64,000 nucleotides of DNA from a virus. The position numbers and the translations under genes are program-made. This document shows, piece after piece, positions 1 to 8,729 of the stretch (position 1 is its first letter; each line of letters opens with the position of its first letter). The notes under the pieces were generated by a model. The model made no database searches and was not told the origin of the DNA. It worked only from the letters and a program-made list of their open reading frames with translations. Location of the stretch: positions 1 through 64,000 of the IMG/VR virus record IMGVR_UViG_3300017788_004205; one strand, written 5' to 3'.

Positions 1-843
1 CTAAATTATGGTAGATACATAAATGTGTTCGGATTACCAGCAATACCAGGAAAAATTTGGAAAGATGAAGAATTAAAAAATAAAACACTTCTTTTTCGAT
101 GTGAAGGTGGATTGGGTGATCAAATAGCAAATTTTCGTTTTGCTAAAGTATTTCAAGAAATGGGTGCAAGGGTTTTAATAGCATGTGCAGAAGAATTAAA
201 AGAATTATTTTCTCGTCATGGATTTATATGTATAGACAACGGTGCAGTAAATTCTGTTCATTATGATTATTGGATTCCCGCCATGTCTGCCGCTTATATT
301 TTAGGATTAGAATTTGAAGACCTCGATGGTTCACCATATATTACTGCAAACAATCCAAGCAAATTATTTTCAAAAAAAGACACAATAAAAGTTGGTATTC
401 GATGGAGTGGTAATCCACAATTTGAAGATGAACAACACAGAAGATTTCCTCCAGAGTTAATTATAGATTTACATGAAACGCCAAACACAACATTTTATTC
501 ACTTCAACGAGATGAAAATTGTGTTGATGGTCTACCATTTGCAGATATGCGTGAACAAATGAAAACATGGGATGATACAGTAAATATAATTGCTGGATTG
601 AATTTGGTAATTACATCTTGTACTTCTATTGCACATCTTGCGGGTGCTATGGGAATACCAACTTGGATAGTTACACCTATAATGCCCTATTATACATGGG
701 CAATCAATGGTGAAACTACTAAATGGTATAACTCTGTTAGATTATTTAGGCAAACTGAATATGGTAAATGGAATGATGTATTTAAATATGTTGAAAAAGA
801 ATTAAAAGAATTTTCTCAAACATTCAAGTTCACAGATATATAA
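1..843 (+). CDS. Glycosyltransferase family 9-like protein, 5' end cut by the window
   Basis: The frame is open from base 1 (L-N-Y-G-R-Y), so the gene starts before the window; the first internal start, GTG at 25, is unlikely to be real. The C-terminal half resembles the ADP-heptose/heptosyltransferase (GT9) fold: a GIRWSGNP strand-loop, then a region ending in IAGLNLVITSCTSIAHLAGA and MGIPTWIV, the usual nucleotide-sugar-binding end of this family. The early RCEGGLGDQIANFRF segment matches the N-terminal glycine loop of such enzymes. It probably transfers a sugar to a phage or host glycan; donor and acceptor cannot be read from sequence. It precedes a tail-assembly-type gene, so it may belong to a tail-fibre or surface-modification module. 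Confidence 0.7.
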   Translation, partial: LNYGRYINVFGLPAIPGKIWKDEELKNKTLLFRCEGGLGDQIANFRFAKVFQEMGARVLIACAEELKELFSRHGFICIDNGAVNSVHYDYWIPAMSAAYILGLEFEDLDGSPYITANNPSKLFSKKDTIKVGIRWSGNPQFEDEQHRRFPPELIIDLHETPNTTFYSLQRDENCVDGLPFADMREQMKTWDDTVNIIAGLNLVITSCTSIAHLAGAMGIPTWIVTPIMPYYTWAINGETTKWYNSVRLFRQTEYGKWNDVFKYVEKELKEFSQTFKFTDI

Positions 844-870
844 ACATAGTAAAAATAATATTTTTTTAAT

Positions 871-1320
871 ATGAAATACATATTAGTAGAAAATGGTGAA
901 ATTAAAACATCACCCCTTCAATTACCAAAAAACTGGAAAAATGTATCAAATTTTTATTTACTGGATAATGTAGCATTAAAAGAATATGGTTGGTATCCGC
1001 ATAGATTTGTACAAGCACAAATTCAAAATAATCAAGTTTATGATGGAAGTACATTTATGATTGAACAAGATGAAGTCGTAGAATATCAACAGGTTAGAAA
1101 TAAAACACAGCAAGAAATAAATCAAGATACAGAAGATAAATGGAATTCTATTAGAAATCAAAGAAATACATTATTATATGATTGTGATTGGACTCAATTA
1201 CCAGACTCTCCATTAACTAATGAAAAAAAACAAGAGTGGGCTACATATAGACAAGCATTAAGAGATATTACATTGCAAGTTAATCCAGATAATATTATTT
1301 GGCCTACTAAACCAATTTAA
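871..1320 (+). CDS. Tail assembly chaperone-like protein (Phage_tail_APC type)
   Basis: 149 residues. The last 60 residues have the pattern of the phage tail assembly chaperone family found with tail fibre genes: W-N-x-I-R-x-x-R-N-x-L-L, then DWTQLPDSPLT, then WATYRQALRDIT and a WP-x-KP end. The N-terminal part (YILVENGEIKTSPLQLPKNW) is typical of small proteins encoded after fibres. By family it would help fold or attach a fibre, but no fibre gene is visible beside it; the gene that precedes it is a glycosyltransferase. There is no clear Shine-Dalgarno site; the ATG follows an A/T-rich leader of 27 bases. Confidence 0.7.
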   Translation: MKYILVENGEIKTSPLQLPKNWKNVSNFYLLDNVALKEYGWYPHRFVQAQIQNNQVYDGSTFMIEQDEVVEYQQVRNKTQQEINQDTEDKWNSIRNQRNTLLYDCDWTQLPDSPLTNEKKQEWATYRQALRDITLQVNPDNIIWPTKPI

Positions 1321-1334
1321 AATAACACCATTTA

Positions 1335-1676
1335 ATGAACGAAAACATCGTTTACTTCATTTTAGACGAATATTCAAATTCCGTAAAAATAGGATATACA
1401 ACCTTAAAGGGATTAAAGAAAAGAATAGAAACTCTCCAAATCGGAACTCCAAATGAACTTAAACTATTAGGAGCAACTTGGGGAGATAAAAAAACAGAAA
1501 AGAATATTCACGAAAAATTCCATTCTTTACATATAAGAGGAGAATGGTTTGAATATACAAAAGAGATAGAAGAGTTTATAGCGGAATGCTGGGACTTTTC
1601 TATAATAGAATCTTTAGAAAAGAAACTACTTAAAAAAATAACAAATAAATCAAGCGAGGTGCAATATGGAAAATAA
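1335..1676 (+). CDS. T5orf172/MUG113-type GIY-YIG nuclease-like protein
   Basis: 113 residues. It begins with a YFILDEYSNSVKIGYT strand pair, followed by KRIETLQIGTPNELKLL, a conserved glutamate (KKTEKNIHEKF) and RGEWFEYT. This order (V-K-I-G-x-T, R-I-x-x-L-Q-x-G-x-P, E-x-x-x-H-x-x-F, GEWF) is the signature of the T5orf172/MUG113 branch of the GIY-YIG nuclease superfamily, common in phages. Its target is unknown; such proteins can be free-standing homing-type or DNA-processing enzymes. It overlaps the thioredoxin gene by 11 bases, whose ribosome site (GAGGTG) lies inside its 3' end, so the two are translationally coupled. Confidence 0.7.
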   Translation: MNENIVYFILDEYSNSVKIGYTTLKGLKKRIETLQIGTPNELKLLGATWGDKKTEKNIHEKFHSLHIRGEWFEYTKEIEEFIAECWDFSIIESLEKKLLKKITNKSSEVQYGK

Positions 1677-1953
1677 TTTTAATATCGAAGGTTTTGAAAC
1701 ATTCGAAAAGGTTATTATTGATTTTACAGCAACTTGGTGTGGGCCTTGCAATGTTTTAAGTCCAATTCTTGATGAAATCGCAAAAACAACAGATATCAAA
1801 GTTTTTAAGATTGATGTTGATGAAAATCAAGATATGGCTATTGCAAATGAAGTAAGAAGTATTCCTACAATGTTGTTCTATAAAAGAGGAGAGCTAATTA
1901 ATAGAACGACAGGAATGAAAAGAAAAGAAGAAATTATAGAAATATTTAACTAA
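1666..1953 (+). CDS. Thioredoxin
   Basis: 95 residues, a minimal thioredoxin. The active site WCGPC is at residues 24-28 after the IIDFTATW strand; the cis-proline loop is RSIPTMLFY, and the KIDVDENQDMA segment is the usual central strand and helix. It would act as a cytoplasmic disulfide reductase. In phages thioredoxins serve ribonucleotide reductase or, in T7, the polymerase; neither partner is in this window, so its use here is unknown. A GAGGTG ribosome site lies 4 bases before the ATG, inside the preceding gene. A strong terminator follows at 1957. Confidence 0.92.
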   Translation: MENNFNIEGFETFEKVIIDFTATWCGPCNVLSPILDEIAKTTDIKVFKIDVDENQDMAIANEVRSIPTMLFYKRGELINRTTGMKRKEEIIEIFN

Positions 1954-1956
1954 AAC

Positions 1957-1985
1957 AAAAAGCCCTTGAAAACAAGGGCTTTTGT
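1957..1985 (+). terminator. Rho-independent terminator after the thioredoxin gene
   Basis: AGCCCTTG, a four-base AAAA loop and CAAGGGCT form a perfect 8-bp stem flanked by A and T runs. It lies 4 bases after the thioredoxin stop and faces the end of the opposing acidic-protein gene, so it may work in both directions. Confidence 0.85.
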
Positions 1986-2023
1986 ATTTTTAATATATTA
2001 AAGCACCTTTGAAGATAATGTTA

Positions 2024-2356
2024 TTATTCTTCTTCTTCGTGACTACTTTCTTCCATTTCTTCGTCAGACTCTTCTTCTGTATCTCCTTCATTTTCAGATT
2101 CTTCATCTTCATACTCACCTTTTTCTAAATTCTCAACATGCTCAGGATGTTCTTCTTCTCCATCTGCTTTATTGAGTTTCATCATTGGAATATCAACGAT
2201 AACTTCTTTGTCGTGTTGTTCGACTTCTTCTTCGTCTTTGAAGTGCAAATGGACATCTGAATCTTCAATTTCAATTTGAACGAACTCTTCGAATGTTTTG
2301 ATTATTCTGTTATTCATATCACAGTTTTTTTTAATTTTCGGATGAAAAACACCCAT
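2024..2356 (-). CDS. Acidic small protein with a capsid-targeting-like N-terminus
   Basis: 110 residues from the ATG at 2356; a second ATG at 2317 would give 97 residues beginning MNNRIIKTFEEFVQIE. That shorter N-terminus matches the tag of the proteins at 46-64 kb (F-x-x-F then I-x-E) and resembles the T4 internal-protein leader YQEFIAE, which favours the start at 2317. The late-promoter spacing (27 bases to 2356) favours the longer form. The C-terminal half is almost entirely Glu, Asp and Ser and probably unstructured. No enzyme motif is visible. I infer an acidic protein carried in the head, comparable in character to T4 internal or scaffold-associated acidic proteins. Confidence 0.65.
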   Translation of the reverse strand: MGVFHPKIKKNCDMNNRIIKTFEEFVQIEIEDSDVHLHFKDEEEVEQHDKEVIVDIPMMKLNKADGEEEHPEHVENLEKGEYEDEESENEGDTEEESDEEMEESSHEEEE

Positions 2357-2382
2357 GTTCTAATTTACTATTAGAGTGTAAT

Positions 2383-2393
2383 TTCTATATATC
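2383..2393 (-). promoter_or_regulatory. Late-type promoter motif (GATATATAGAA)
   Basis: Read on the minus strand this is an exact copy of the recurring GATATATAGA element, 27 bases before the ATG of the acidic protein gene at 2356. Confidence 0.6.
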
Positions 2394-2449
2394 AGAAAAA
2401 AATAAAGAATTTCAAAAAAATAAAAATTAGCTTATTGTAAAAAATACAG

Positions 2450-2459
2450 GATATATAAA
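2450..2459 (+). promoter_or_regulatory. Late-type promoter motif variant (GATATATAAA)
   Basis: A variant of the recurring GATATATAGA element, 67 bases before the ATG at 2527. It is farther from its gene than the other copies, in the 170-base divergent gap 2357-2526, which otherwise holds only A/T-rich sequence. Confidence 0.4.
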
Positions 2460-2526
2460 ATAGCTATATGATAAACTGTTAAATTCCCTAAGAAAATGAT
2501 TCTAACAAATCATTTTACATATAAAA

Positions 2527-3078
2527 ATGACAGTTTATTTAAAATATTACCATAAAGCCATGAAAAAACGCATAACAGGAATAAACCAAAATGGAAACTT
2601 AAATAATTCAAATAATTCAGCTAAACCTAACTCATTTACAAAGACAGAAAATATACAAGCATCTATATTTAGCCAAATCAACCAAGAAAAACAAAAAAAT
2701 AGAGACATTATACTTAAAAGTAAATACTCAGCGGCTTTGAAGTCATCTGCTGAAAATTTCCTGATAGACCTTTTTGAAAAAATTTCAACCCTTAATGATT
2801 TTGATAATGTGGATATTGAAATACCAATTAGTGCGGCTATGGCTATAATCAGTAATATAAGCTGGCATCAGCCTACTGAAGCTCAGGTAGAATATGATTT
2901 TACGAGAGAGTGTATGGATAATGGTCTTTATGCAATTCAAGTTTTAGGAGATGGAGACTTAGACATAGAAGAAGAAAAAATTAAAATTGATGATGATAAT
3001 ATAGAGAAAGAAGATGTAGAAGATAAAGAAGGCGAGGGGGGAGAAGAAAGTGAAGAAGGAGAAAAGGGAAAAGAATAA
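2527..3078 (+). CDS. Hypothetical protein with acidic C-terminal tail
   Basis: 183 residues, not recognised. The first 60 residues are polar and Asn/Lys-rich; residues about 60-150 look folded, with a helical SSAENFLIDLFEKIS segment and DVDIEIPISAAMAIISN. The last 35 residues are nearly all Glu, Lys, Asp and Gly. No signal peptide or membrane segment. It is followed 2 bases later by the next small gene and they are probably co-transcribed. The acidic tail recalls the minus-strand neighbour at 2024-2356 but the rest is unrelated. Confidence 0.7.
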   Translation: MTVYLKYYHKAMKKRITGINQNGNLNNSNNSAKPNSFTKTENIQASIFSQINQEKQKNRDIILKSKYSAALKSSAENFLIDLFEKISTLNDFDNVDIEIPISAAMAIISNISWHQPTEAQVEYDFTRECMDNGLYAIQVLGDGDLDIEEEKIKIDDDNIEKEDVEDKEGEGGEESEEGEKGKE

Positions 3079-3080
3079 CA

Positions 3081-3287
3081 ATGAAAATTTTACTATTAAA
3101 GAATTGTAATTCCCCAGAATATCTTGAAGTAGTTAAAGAAAATGGCAAAAATCTTGTATTTGAGTCATACAAAGATATGGATGAGTGGATTTACGATATG
3201 GAACTTAATTCAGAATCTTTTACTCCTATTATTGTTGAAGAAAACAAAATAGATTTTGAGACTATATTCAGAGGAAGAAGTTTCTAA
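3081..3287 (+). CDS. Small hypothetical protein
   Basis: 68 residues, not recognised. It starts 2 bases after the preceding stop, with GGAAAAG as a weak ribosome site inside the end of that gene. The sequence (MKILLLKNCNSPEYLEVVKENG) reads as a compact alpha/beta domain with a hydrophobic first strand and acidic helices. No motif suggests a function. Its position between two other small genes and before the promoter at 3681 suggests one short transcription unit, 2527-3665. Confidence 0.7.
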   Translation: MKILLLKNCNSPEYLEVVKENGKNLVFESYKDMDEWIYDMELNSESFTPIIVEENKIDFETIFRGRSF

Positions 3288-3302
3288 AAATTAGAGTCAT
3301 AT

Positions 3303-3665
3303 ATGAATCCAAATGATATTTACACAAGACATATTGATTATGTAGCAGAAAGATGTAATTACAGAATTTCAAAATTCATCAATGTTCCAACAAAAGAATT
3401 CAACGGAGTTTGTTTTATTGCATTTGAAGGTTCTATAACAAAAGAACTTTGGAATCCTGAGAGAGATTGGAATCAGCTCATGCTCGTTATAGATGAAATT
3501 GAAAAAATAGAAGGTGTTTCTTTGAATATAATAGGAACAACTTGTGAAATCTTAAAAAAAGATGGAACTGATTCAGTTTCTTTATGTAAGCATGATGGCG
3601 GTTCTCGCTTAGACTCAGTGTATAGATGCTGTGTTGATTTTGTCAATAATGTTGCTTTGCGATAA
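3303..3665 (+). CDS. Hypothetical phage protein
   Basis: 120 residues. The segment FIAFEGSITKELWNPERDWNQ followed by a helix and a C-terminal YRCCVDFVNN looks like a small conserved protein found in many large phages, but I know no function for it. It has several cysteines (VAERCNYR, TTCEI, SLCKH, YRCC) without a regular zinc-binding spacing. Soluble, no membrane segment. It is the last gene before the TTGAAC/TATAAT promoter that drives the nuclease operon. Confidence 0.65.
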   Translation: MNPNDIYTRHIDYVAERCNYRISKFINVPTKEFNGVCFIAFEGSITKELWNPERDWNQLMLVIDEIEKIEGVSLNIIGTTCEILKKDGTDSVSLCKHDGGSRLDSVYRCCVDFVNNVALR

Positions 3666-3680
3666 TTTTTCTAATCTTTG

Positions 3681-3709
3681 TTGAACTAAATACTTTTATT
3701 TTCTATAAT
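3681..3709 (+). promoter_or_regulatory. Sigma-70-like promoter of the gp47/gp46 operon
   Basis: TTGAAC at 3681-3686, 17-base spacer, TATAAT at 3704-3709, 39 bases before the ATG at 3748. It is one of four copies with the same -35, spacer and -10. The -10 lies inside a short dyad TTCTATAATAATAGAA. Confidence 0.75.
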
Positions 3710-3747
3710 AATAGAAAGTTACCATCATAATTGAGGTTTCATTAGCC

Positions 3748-4851
3748 ATGCAGAACAAAAAAGAAACGGAAATCAAAAGAATATTTATGATTTCAGACCT
3801 TCATTTTGGGGTTCGTTCAAACAGCCCAGAATGGCTAAAAATCCAAACCGATTATTTCTACAAATACTTCATACCATTAGTAAAACAACATAAAAGAGAT
3901 GGAGATGCTTGTTTTATTCTTGGGGATATTTTTGATTCAAGACAATCTATTAACATCTTAGTTATGAATTCTTGTATTCAAGTTTTCCAAGAATTATCCA
4001 AAGTATTTGGAGAAGATGGTGTATATGTTATGGCTGGTAACCACGATTGTTGGACAAAAGATTCAGCCGAAGTTCATTCCCTTGTTTGCATTTCGGGTAT
4101 TCCGAATGTTCATGTTTACAATACCCCTGGGATAGTTCAATCCCCTCATTCCAAAATGATTCTTTTCCCATGGGGCATGCAAGTAGAAGAAGAAAAGGAA
4201 TTTTTAGAATCTACTTCTTCCGATATTCTTTTTGTCCATACAGATATAAAAGGTGCAAGATTCAATTCAAAGGTTGAAGTTGAGCATGGAAATGGAACAG
4301 AGACATATAGAAGACATAAAAAGGTATATGGTGGTCATATACATTATAGACAAAGAGTAAACGATTTTATTACCCTTATAGGCTCTCCTTATCAAATGAC
4401 GAGAACTGATATAGGGAATAGAAAGGGAGTTTACTTGCTTGACCTTGAAACAAAAGAAGAAACATTCTTTGAAAATGATTATTCACCAGAATTTATATCA
4501 GCCAACTTTGAATCTATCATAGATATGAATAGAGAAGAACTTGATTTAGTATTTTCAAATAAATTTGTTGATTTGAAAGTAGGCAAAAGATGGTTTGAAG
4601 AAGTTGATATTCCTTCATTTGTACTTTCTTTCAAAACCCAAAGGTCTATTCAATTACAAGAGATAGACGACTCTGATTCTATTGAATTAAACGAATCTCT
4701 TGATGTAGATTTCTTTGATGAAGCAACTCCAAATTTTGACATACTTACTTTAACAAAAGAACTTGTTAGTGCTTTGGAATTTGATGAAGAAACTAAAAAT
4801 AAAATAGAGAATAAGATAGCTCTATTGTATGATAAAATATCAGAAGAATAA
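3748..4851 (+). CDS. 47: Recombination endonuclease subunit gp47-like (SbcD/Mre11 family)
   Basis: 367 residues, about the length of T4 gp47. The metallophosphoesterase motifs are in order: D17-L-H19, GDIFD at 59-63, GNHD at 97-100 and GGHIH near residue 190. By family it is the Mn-dependent nuclease subunit that, with gp46, resects DNA ends for recombination-dependent replication and breaks down host DNA. The C-terminal 130 residues diverge and are rich in acidic residues. A GAGG ribosome site lies 11 bases upstream of the ATG. Unlike T4, a second phosphoesterase gene (4873-7035) separates it from gp46. Confidence 0.9.
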   Translation: MQNKKETEIKRIFMISDLHFGVRSNSPEWLKIQTDYFYKYFIPLVKQHKRDGDACFILGDIFDSRQSINILVMNSCIQVFQELSKVFGEDGVYVMAGNHDCWTKDSAEVHSLVCISGIPNVHVYNTPGIVQSPHSKMILFPWGMQVEEEKEFLESTSSDILFVHTDIKGARFNSKVEVEHGNGTETYRRHKKVYGGHIHYRQRVNDFITLIGSPYQMTRTDIGNRKGVYLLDLETKEETFFENDYSPEFISANFESIIDMNREELDLVFSNKFVDLKVGKRWFEEVDIPSFVLSFKTQRSIQLQEIDDSDSIELNESLDVDFFDEATPNFDILTLTKELVSALEFDEETKNKIENKIALLYDKISEE

Positions 4852-4872
4852 AAAATCAAAAAAAGGTATATC

Positions 4873-7035
4873 ATGTTATCTAAAAATGAATATTCACAAG
4901 CGATTGAGATTATAGAAAACGCTATCAAAAAGTCTATTGGTCTTTTTGATTCTGCGAAAGAATTTGGATTAAACCAAAATGAAATACTACATATCTTAGC
5001 GAAGATAGAAGCATCCTATGCAATAGGTTCTTTAAGTAAAGAAGATTGGGATTATTATTCTGATTTAATTGGCAAATTTGAAACCAAATCGGAAACCATA
5101 GAAGTTCCTAATGGAGCAAATGAAGAAGAAATAAACGATATAGTTCAATCTATCGTTGAACTTTACCAAACTGGTAAAAATGACAAAGACAAAAGAGTAA
5201 CATTTGAAATAGGTGGTCTTTTAGTTAGACTTAAAAATATTCTACTCGGTTCTTATAATGAGTTTATCGACTCATGTCTTCCATTTAGCCAAAGAACTGC
5301 GAGAACTTATAAAAAAGCTTTCTTTGATATGGGTGGGGAATATACTCCAGAAACCGATAATGAAGAAGAAATAGAAGAAATAACAAGTAAAATAAATCAG
5401 CTTAGCGCTTATACAAAAAATGACCCTGAGAAAAAGTTTGCTTCTGAGATAGGAAAACTTTTAGTTAGGCTTAAAGACCTACTACCAGGTTCTTATAATG
5501 AATTTGTAGATACATATCTACCATTTAGCCAAAGAAGCGCAAGAACATATGCAAGAACGTTTTTTGATATGGGTGGAACATATACACCCTACGATAAACT
5601 TGAAATTAAAAAAGACGTACAATCTTTCCTTAAAAAGGGAAAGCAAAATGTAGGGACCGATGATGGTGATGTGGATTCACTTATTTCTTTCTTAAATCCA
5701 CAAAGTATTGATTTGAACGATGATTATGATGAACGTTCAAAATGGTGGGCAGAAAGAGATGAAGAAGGTAAAATAACAAAGTATAATTATCTTATCTACA
5801 TTCAAGATTCTCCTCCGCTCAAAGGTTCTTTTACCTGTGAGCAAATGGAAGAGATTTATAGAAAATATCCTTATGTAACTCAAAATACAATTAGCAGAGA
5901 TTTTCCTTACATCACATTCACAGAATTTAAGAAAATCTTGCGTTGTTTTAACATCACAAAAGATAAACTTTTTCCTCCTCATATTGTTGAGAATTATTCT
6001 GAAGATGAACTGGCATTATTTGCATTAAAAGCAAAAGAATCAGCTGGTTACAAAAAAATGATTGAGAAAAAGTCTGAATACTTTGAAAAAAGATTCAAAG
6101 ATGTTCAAAAGAACTTGCTTGATGTTAAAACGGACAGACAATGGATTGAAGGAGTATTGGATAAATATTTCAGCGAAGAACGTCAGCGCTCTGTTGAAAC
6201 TATAAGATTTTCAGATATTCCAAAAGTATCTGAAGAAGAAAAAGCAAAGCATCCTCGTTTATTTTGTTTTATGAGCGATTTGCATATTGGAAAGTTCTAT
6301 GAACATCCAATTTACGGTAGAGGATTCAACAAAGAAATAGCAAAAGAAAGATTCGAACAGTTGGCATTTCATATTTGTAGAGAATCTGAAAAATATGAAC
6401 ATCTAACTCTTCTTTGTGGTGGTGATATAACAGAATCTATCATGGAAGATGGACTTCATCACGGCATCCACAAATACATGGATTTATTTCAAGATGACCA
6501 AATTATGTATGCTCTTGACTTGTTCCATAGTTTATTCTCAACTATTATTCAAAACACAAATTTCAAGAGTATAGAACTTTTAGGTCTTGAAGGAAACCAT
6601 GATAGAATTGGCTCTCAAAGACATGATGATAAAAATAGAACAGCCGCTAAAGTAGTCTATAGATTCCTCCAAAGAGAATGGAAAGATAAAATAGATGTTA
6701 TTTTAGCAGAAGAAGGAATAATTAATCAGAAAAGAGAAAATATTTGCATAATTTCGCATCACGGAGATGCAAATTTGGCAAAGAAAAAGGGAGATGAGCT
6801 TGTAAATCTTTTTGGAGATGGAAAAAGATTTTACCATCTTGTTATCAAAGGGCATTTTCACCATCTTGAATGTAAAGAAGGTACGAATTTCCTTAGCATA
6901 ACGCTACCTTCTATTTGTTCTGCTGATACTTATTCTATAACGGAATTTGCACAAAACTCCCAGCCAGGATTTATACTTGGTCATCAAGCAGAATTTGGAT
7001 TGGGATTTGACTTCAAAAAAATAACCTTGTTTTAA
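4873..7035 (+). CDS. Two-domain metallophosphoesterase with tandem DUF3102-like repeats
   Basis: 720 residues. Residues about 108-160 and 190-240 are near copies of one unit: EIG-x-LLVRLK, GSYNEF, LPFSQR-[ST]-ART and FDMGG-x-YTP. This resembles DUF3102, a helical, probably DNA-binding domain of phages and plasmids. Residues 467-720 form a second calcineurin-like phosphoesterase: SDLHIG (D469, H471), GGDIT, GNHD at 574-577, ISHHGD and GHFHH at 660-664. The central region (about 280-460) is not recognised. It sits in one operon between gp47 and gp46, 21 and 15 bases from its neighbours, so a role in the same DNA-end processing is likely. Whether it is a nuclease or phosphatase is unknown. Confidence 0.75.
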   Translation: MLSKNEYSQAIEIIENAIKKSIGLFDSAKEFGLNQNEILHILAKIEASYAIGSLSKEDWDYYSDLIGKFETKSETIEVPNGANEEEINDIVQSIVELYQTGKNDKDKRVTFEIGGLLVRLKNILLGSYNEFIDSCLPFSQRTARTYKKAFFDMGGEYTPETDNEEEIEEITSKINQLSAYTKNDPEKKFASEIGKLLVRLKDLLPGSYNEFVDTYLPFSQRSARTYARTFFDMGGTYTPYDKLEIKKDVQSFLKKGKQNVGTDDGDVDSLISFLNPQSIDLNDDYDERSKWWAERDEEGKITKYNYLIYIQDSPPLKGSFTCEQMEEIYRKYPYVTQNTISRDFPYITFTEFKKILRCFNITKDKLFPPHIVENYSEDELALFALKAKESAGYKKMIEKKSEYFEKRFKDVQKNLLDVKTDRQWIEGVLDKYFSEERQRSVETIRFSDIPKVSEEEKAKHPRLFCFMSDLHIGKFYEHPIYGRGFNKEIAKERFEQLAFHICRESEKYEHLTLLCGGDITESIMEDGLHHGIHKYMDLFQDDQIMYALDLFHSLFSTIIQNTNFKSIELLGLEGNHDRIGSQRHDDKNRTAAKVVYRFLQREWKDKIDVILAEEGIINQKRENICIISHHGDANLAKKKGDELVNLFGDGKRFYHLVIKGHFHHLECKEGTNFLSITLPSICSADTYSITEFAQNSQPGFILGHQAEFGLGFDFKKITLF

Positions 7036-7050
7036 TGTAAAGGCATAGAG

Positions 7051-8724
7051 ATGAAACTCACGCAAGTAAAATTTAGAAACATCAATTCCTATGGAAACAG
7101 ATGGCAAAATATTGATTTTAATCCAGATGAACCTGGGTTGTATCAAATTTGCGGTGAGAATGGGACTGGAAAATCTACTATAAGTCAAGTTCTTAAAATG
7201 GGGCTTTATGGAAGAGTTCAAGGTAAAAAAACAATAGCAAAGTGTGTTAATAGGATAAATAAGTCTGGTGAGATTTCAATTACATTTGAAACAAGACTTG
7301 GAAAGGTTGATGTTCAAAGAGGATTTTCTCCTAATTCATTTAACTTGAAAGTAGCAGGTAGCGAATATAAACAAGCTGGTGTTAAAAATGTTCAAGAATA
7401 TTTAGAAGAAAACCTAATAGGTATTCCTCAAAAAATATTCAATAATTCAATTAGTCTTTCAATCAATGATTTCAAGTCATTCTTGAATATGGGAGCGGAA
7501 GACAAAAGAGAGATTGTTGATAAAATCTTTGGTCTTGAAACAATCAACATTATGAGAAAGATGTTGAGTGAAGAGCTAAGAGAATCTAAAACATTTCTCA
7601 AAACTTGTGATGATAATATTAAATTCATCGAAGACAATATAGAAAGAGCAAATAGAGAATTGGCTATTGTTGAAGAAAAACTCCAAGAAGATAATTCTGA
7701 AAAGATAGCGCAATTAAAAGAAAAGTATGAGTCTATTCTTGCTTCTAAACTACCTTTTGAAGAAAAGAAGCAAAAAGCATCAGAGGCAAAAGAAAAACTT
7801 GATGAAGCTGAACGTAAAATCTCAAGAAACAAGCAAGAGATAAGAAGCAACATAGATTCATTAGCTAAACAAAAAAGGCTATATCAGTCAGAAAAATGCC
7901 CAACATGTGGTTCTGACCTTAAATCAGATGAACACCAACATAAGTTTCAAGAAATTCTAACTGAGGAAGAATCATATAGAGCTAAACTCAAAGAATTAGA
8001 AGATAAATCTTCTCAGGTGGATGAAAGAATGCAAAAAGCTAAAACAGCTTTAAGAGAATGCGATTCTCGTTTGATTGATATAGAATCAAAAATGCGTTCT
8101 ATCAGAACTCTTTTGAAAGAAGCTGAACAGCAAAAGGTAGATGAGCAAACAGATGGTATAAAAAGAATCATCGAGCAAAACTTCCAAAAATTGGAAGAAC
8201 TACAAGAAGAAAGGAAGAGAATTGTAAAAAAAGACAATATCAATAAATTGGTTGATGATTTGCTTGGTGATAAAGGCTTGAAAAAGTCTGTTATGGAGCA
8301 TATTGTTAAACCTATGAATGTTCAAGTGAATGCTATCTTAGCTCAGCTTGAATTGCCCTTTAAGGTGGAATTTGATGGTCAGTTTGATGCTAAACTTAAA
8401 CAGCTTTCTTATGAAATTAGCACAGATGAACTTTCAACTGGACAACTTAAAATGTTGGATTTTGCAGTGTTGCTTGCAATCATCAAAATGTTGAAAATTA
8501 AATTTCCAACTTTGAATATTTTATTTTTGGATGAAATTTTTAGTTCATTAGACCCTAATAACATATCAAGAATAGTTCATATTCTGAGAAGAATATCAAA
8601 GGAATACATGATGAACATAATGGTGATTAATCATGCTCCTTTACCAACAGAATTATTTGATTATACTATAACAACTGGGATTAAAGATAATTTCTCTAAT
8701 CTAACCGTTGAAAAATGCATGTAA
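7051..8724 (+). CDS. 46: Recombination endonuclease ATPase subunit gp46-like (SbcC/Rad50 family)
   Basis: 557 residues, close to T4 gp46. Walker A GENGTGKST is at residues 35-43; the coiled-coil arms run from about 170 to 395; the zinc-hook CPTC is at 283-286; the ABC signature is STGQLK and Walker B is ILFLDEIFSSLD near 490-500. It forms the ATP-driven, DNA-tethering partner of gp47. An AAGG site lies 9 bases before the ATG. All catalytic motifs are intact, so the complex should be functional. Confidence 0.93.
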   Translation: MKLTQVKFRNINSYGNRWQNIDFNPDEPGLYQICGENGTGKSTISQVLKMGLYGRVQGKKTIAKCVNRINKSGEISITFETRLGKVDVQRGFSPNSFNLKVAGSEYKQAGVKNVQEYLEENLIGIPQKIFNNSISLSINDFKSFLNMGAEDKREIVDKIFGLETINIMRKMLSEELRESKTFLKTCDDNIKFIEDNIERANRELAIVEEKLQEDNSEKIAQLKEKYESILASKLPFEEKKQKASEAKEKLDEAERKISRNKQEIRSNIDSLAKQKRLYQSEKCPTCGSDLKSDEHQHKFQEILTEEESYRAKLKELEDKSSQVDERMQKAKTALRECDSRLIDIESKMRSIRTLLKEAEQQKVDEQTDGIKRIIEQNFQKLEELQEERKRIVKKDNINKLVDDLLGDKGLKKSVMEHIVKPMNVQVNAILAQLELPFKVEFDGQFDAKLKQLSYEISTDELSTGQLKMLDFAVLLAIIKMLKIKFPTLNILFLDEIFSSLDPNNISRIVHILRRISKEYMMNIMVINHAPLPTELFDYTITTGIKDNFSNLTVEKCM

Positions 8725-8729
8725 TATAG

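Noticed and set aside
7428-7853. 141-residue minus-strand frame inside gp46
   Set aside because: Shadow of the coiled-coil codons of a gene with all its motifs intact; Ser/Leu-rich composition typical of antisense frames.
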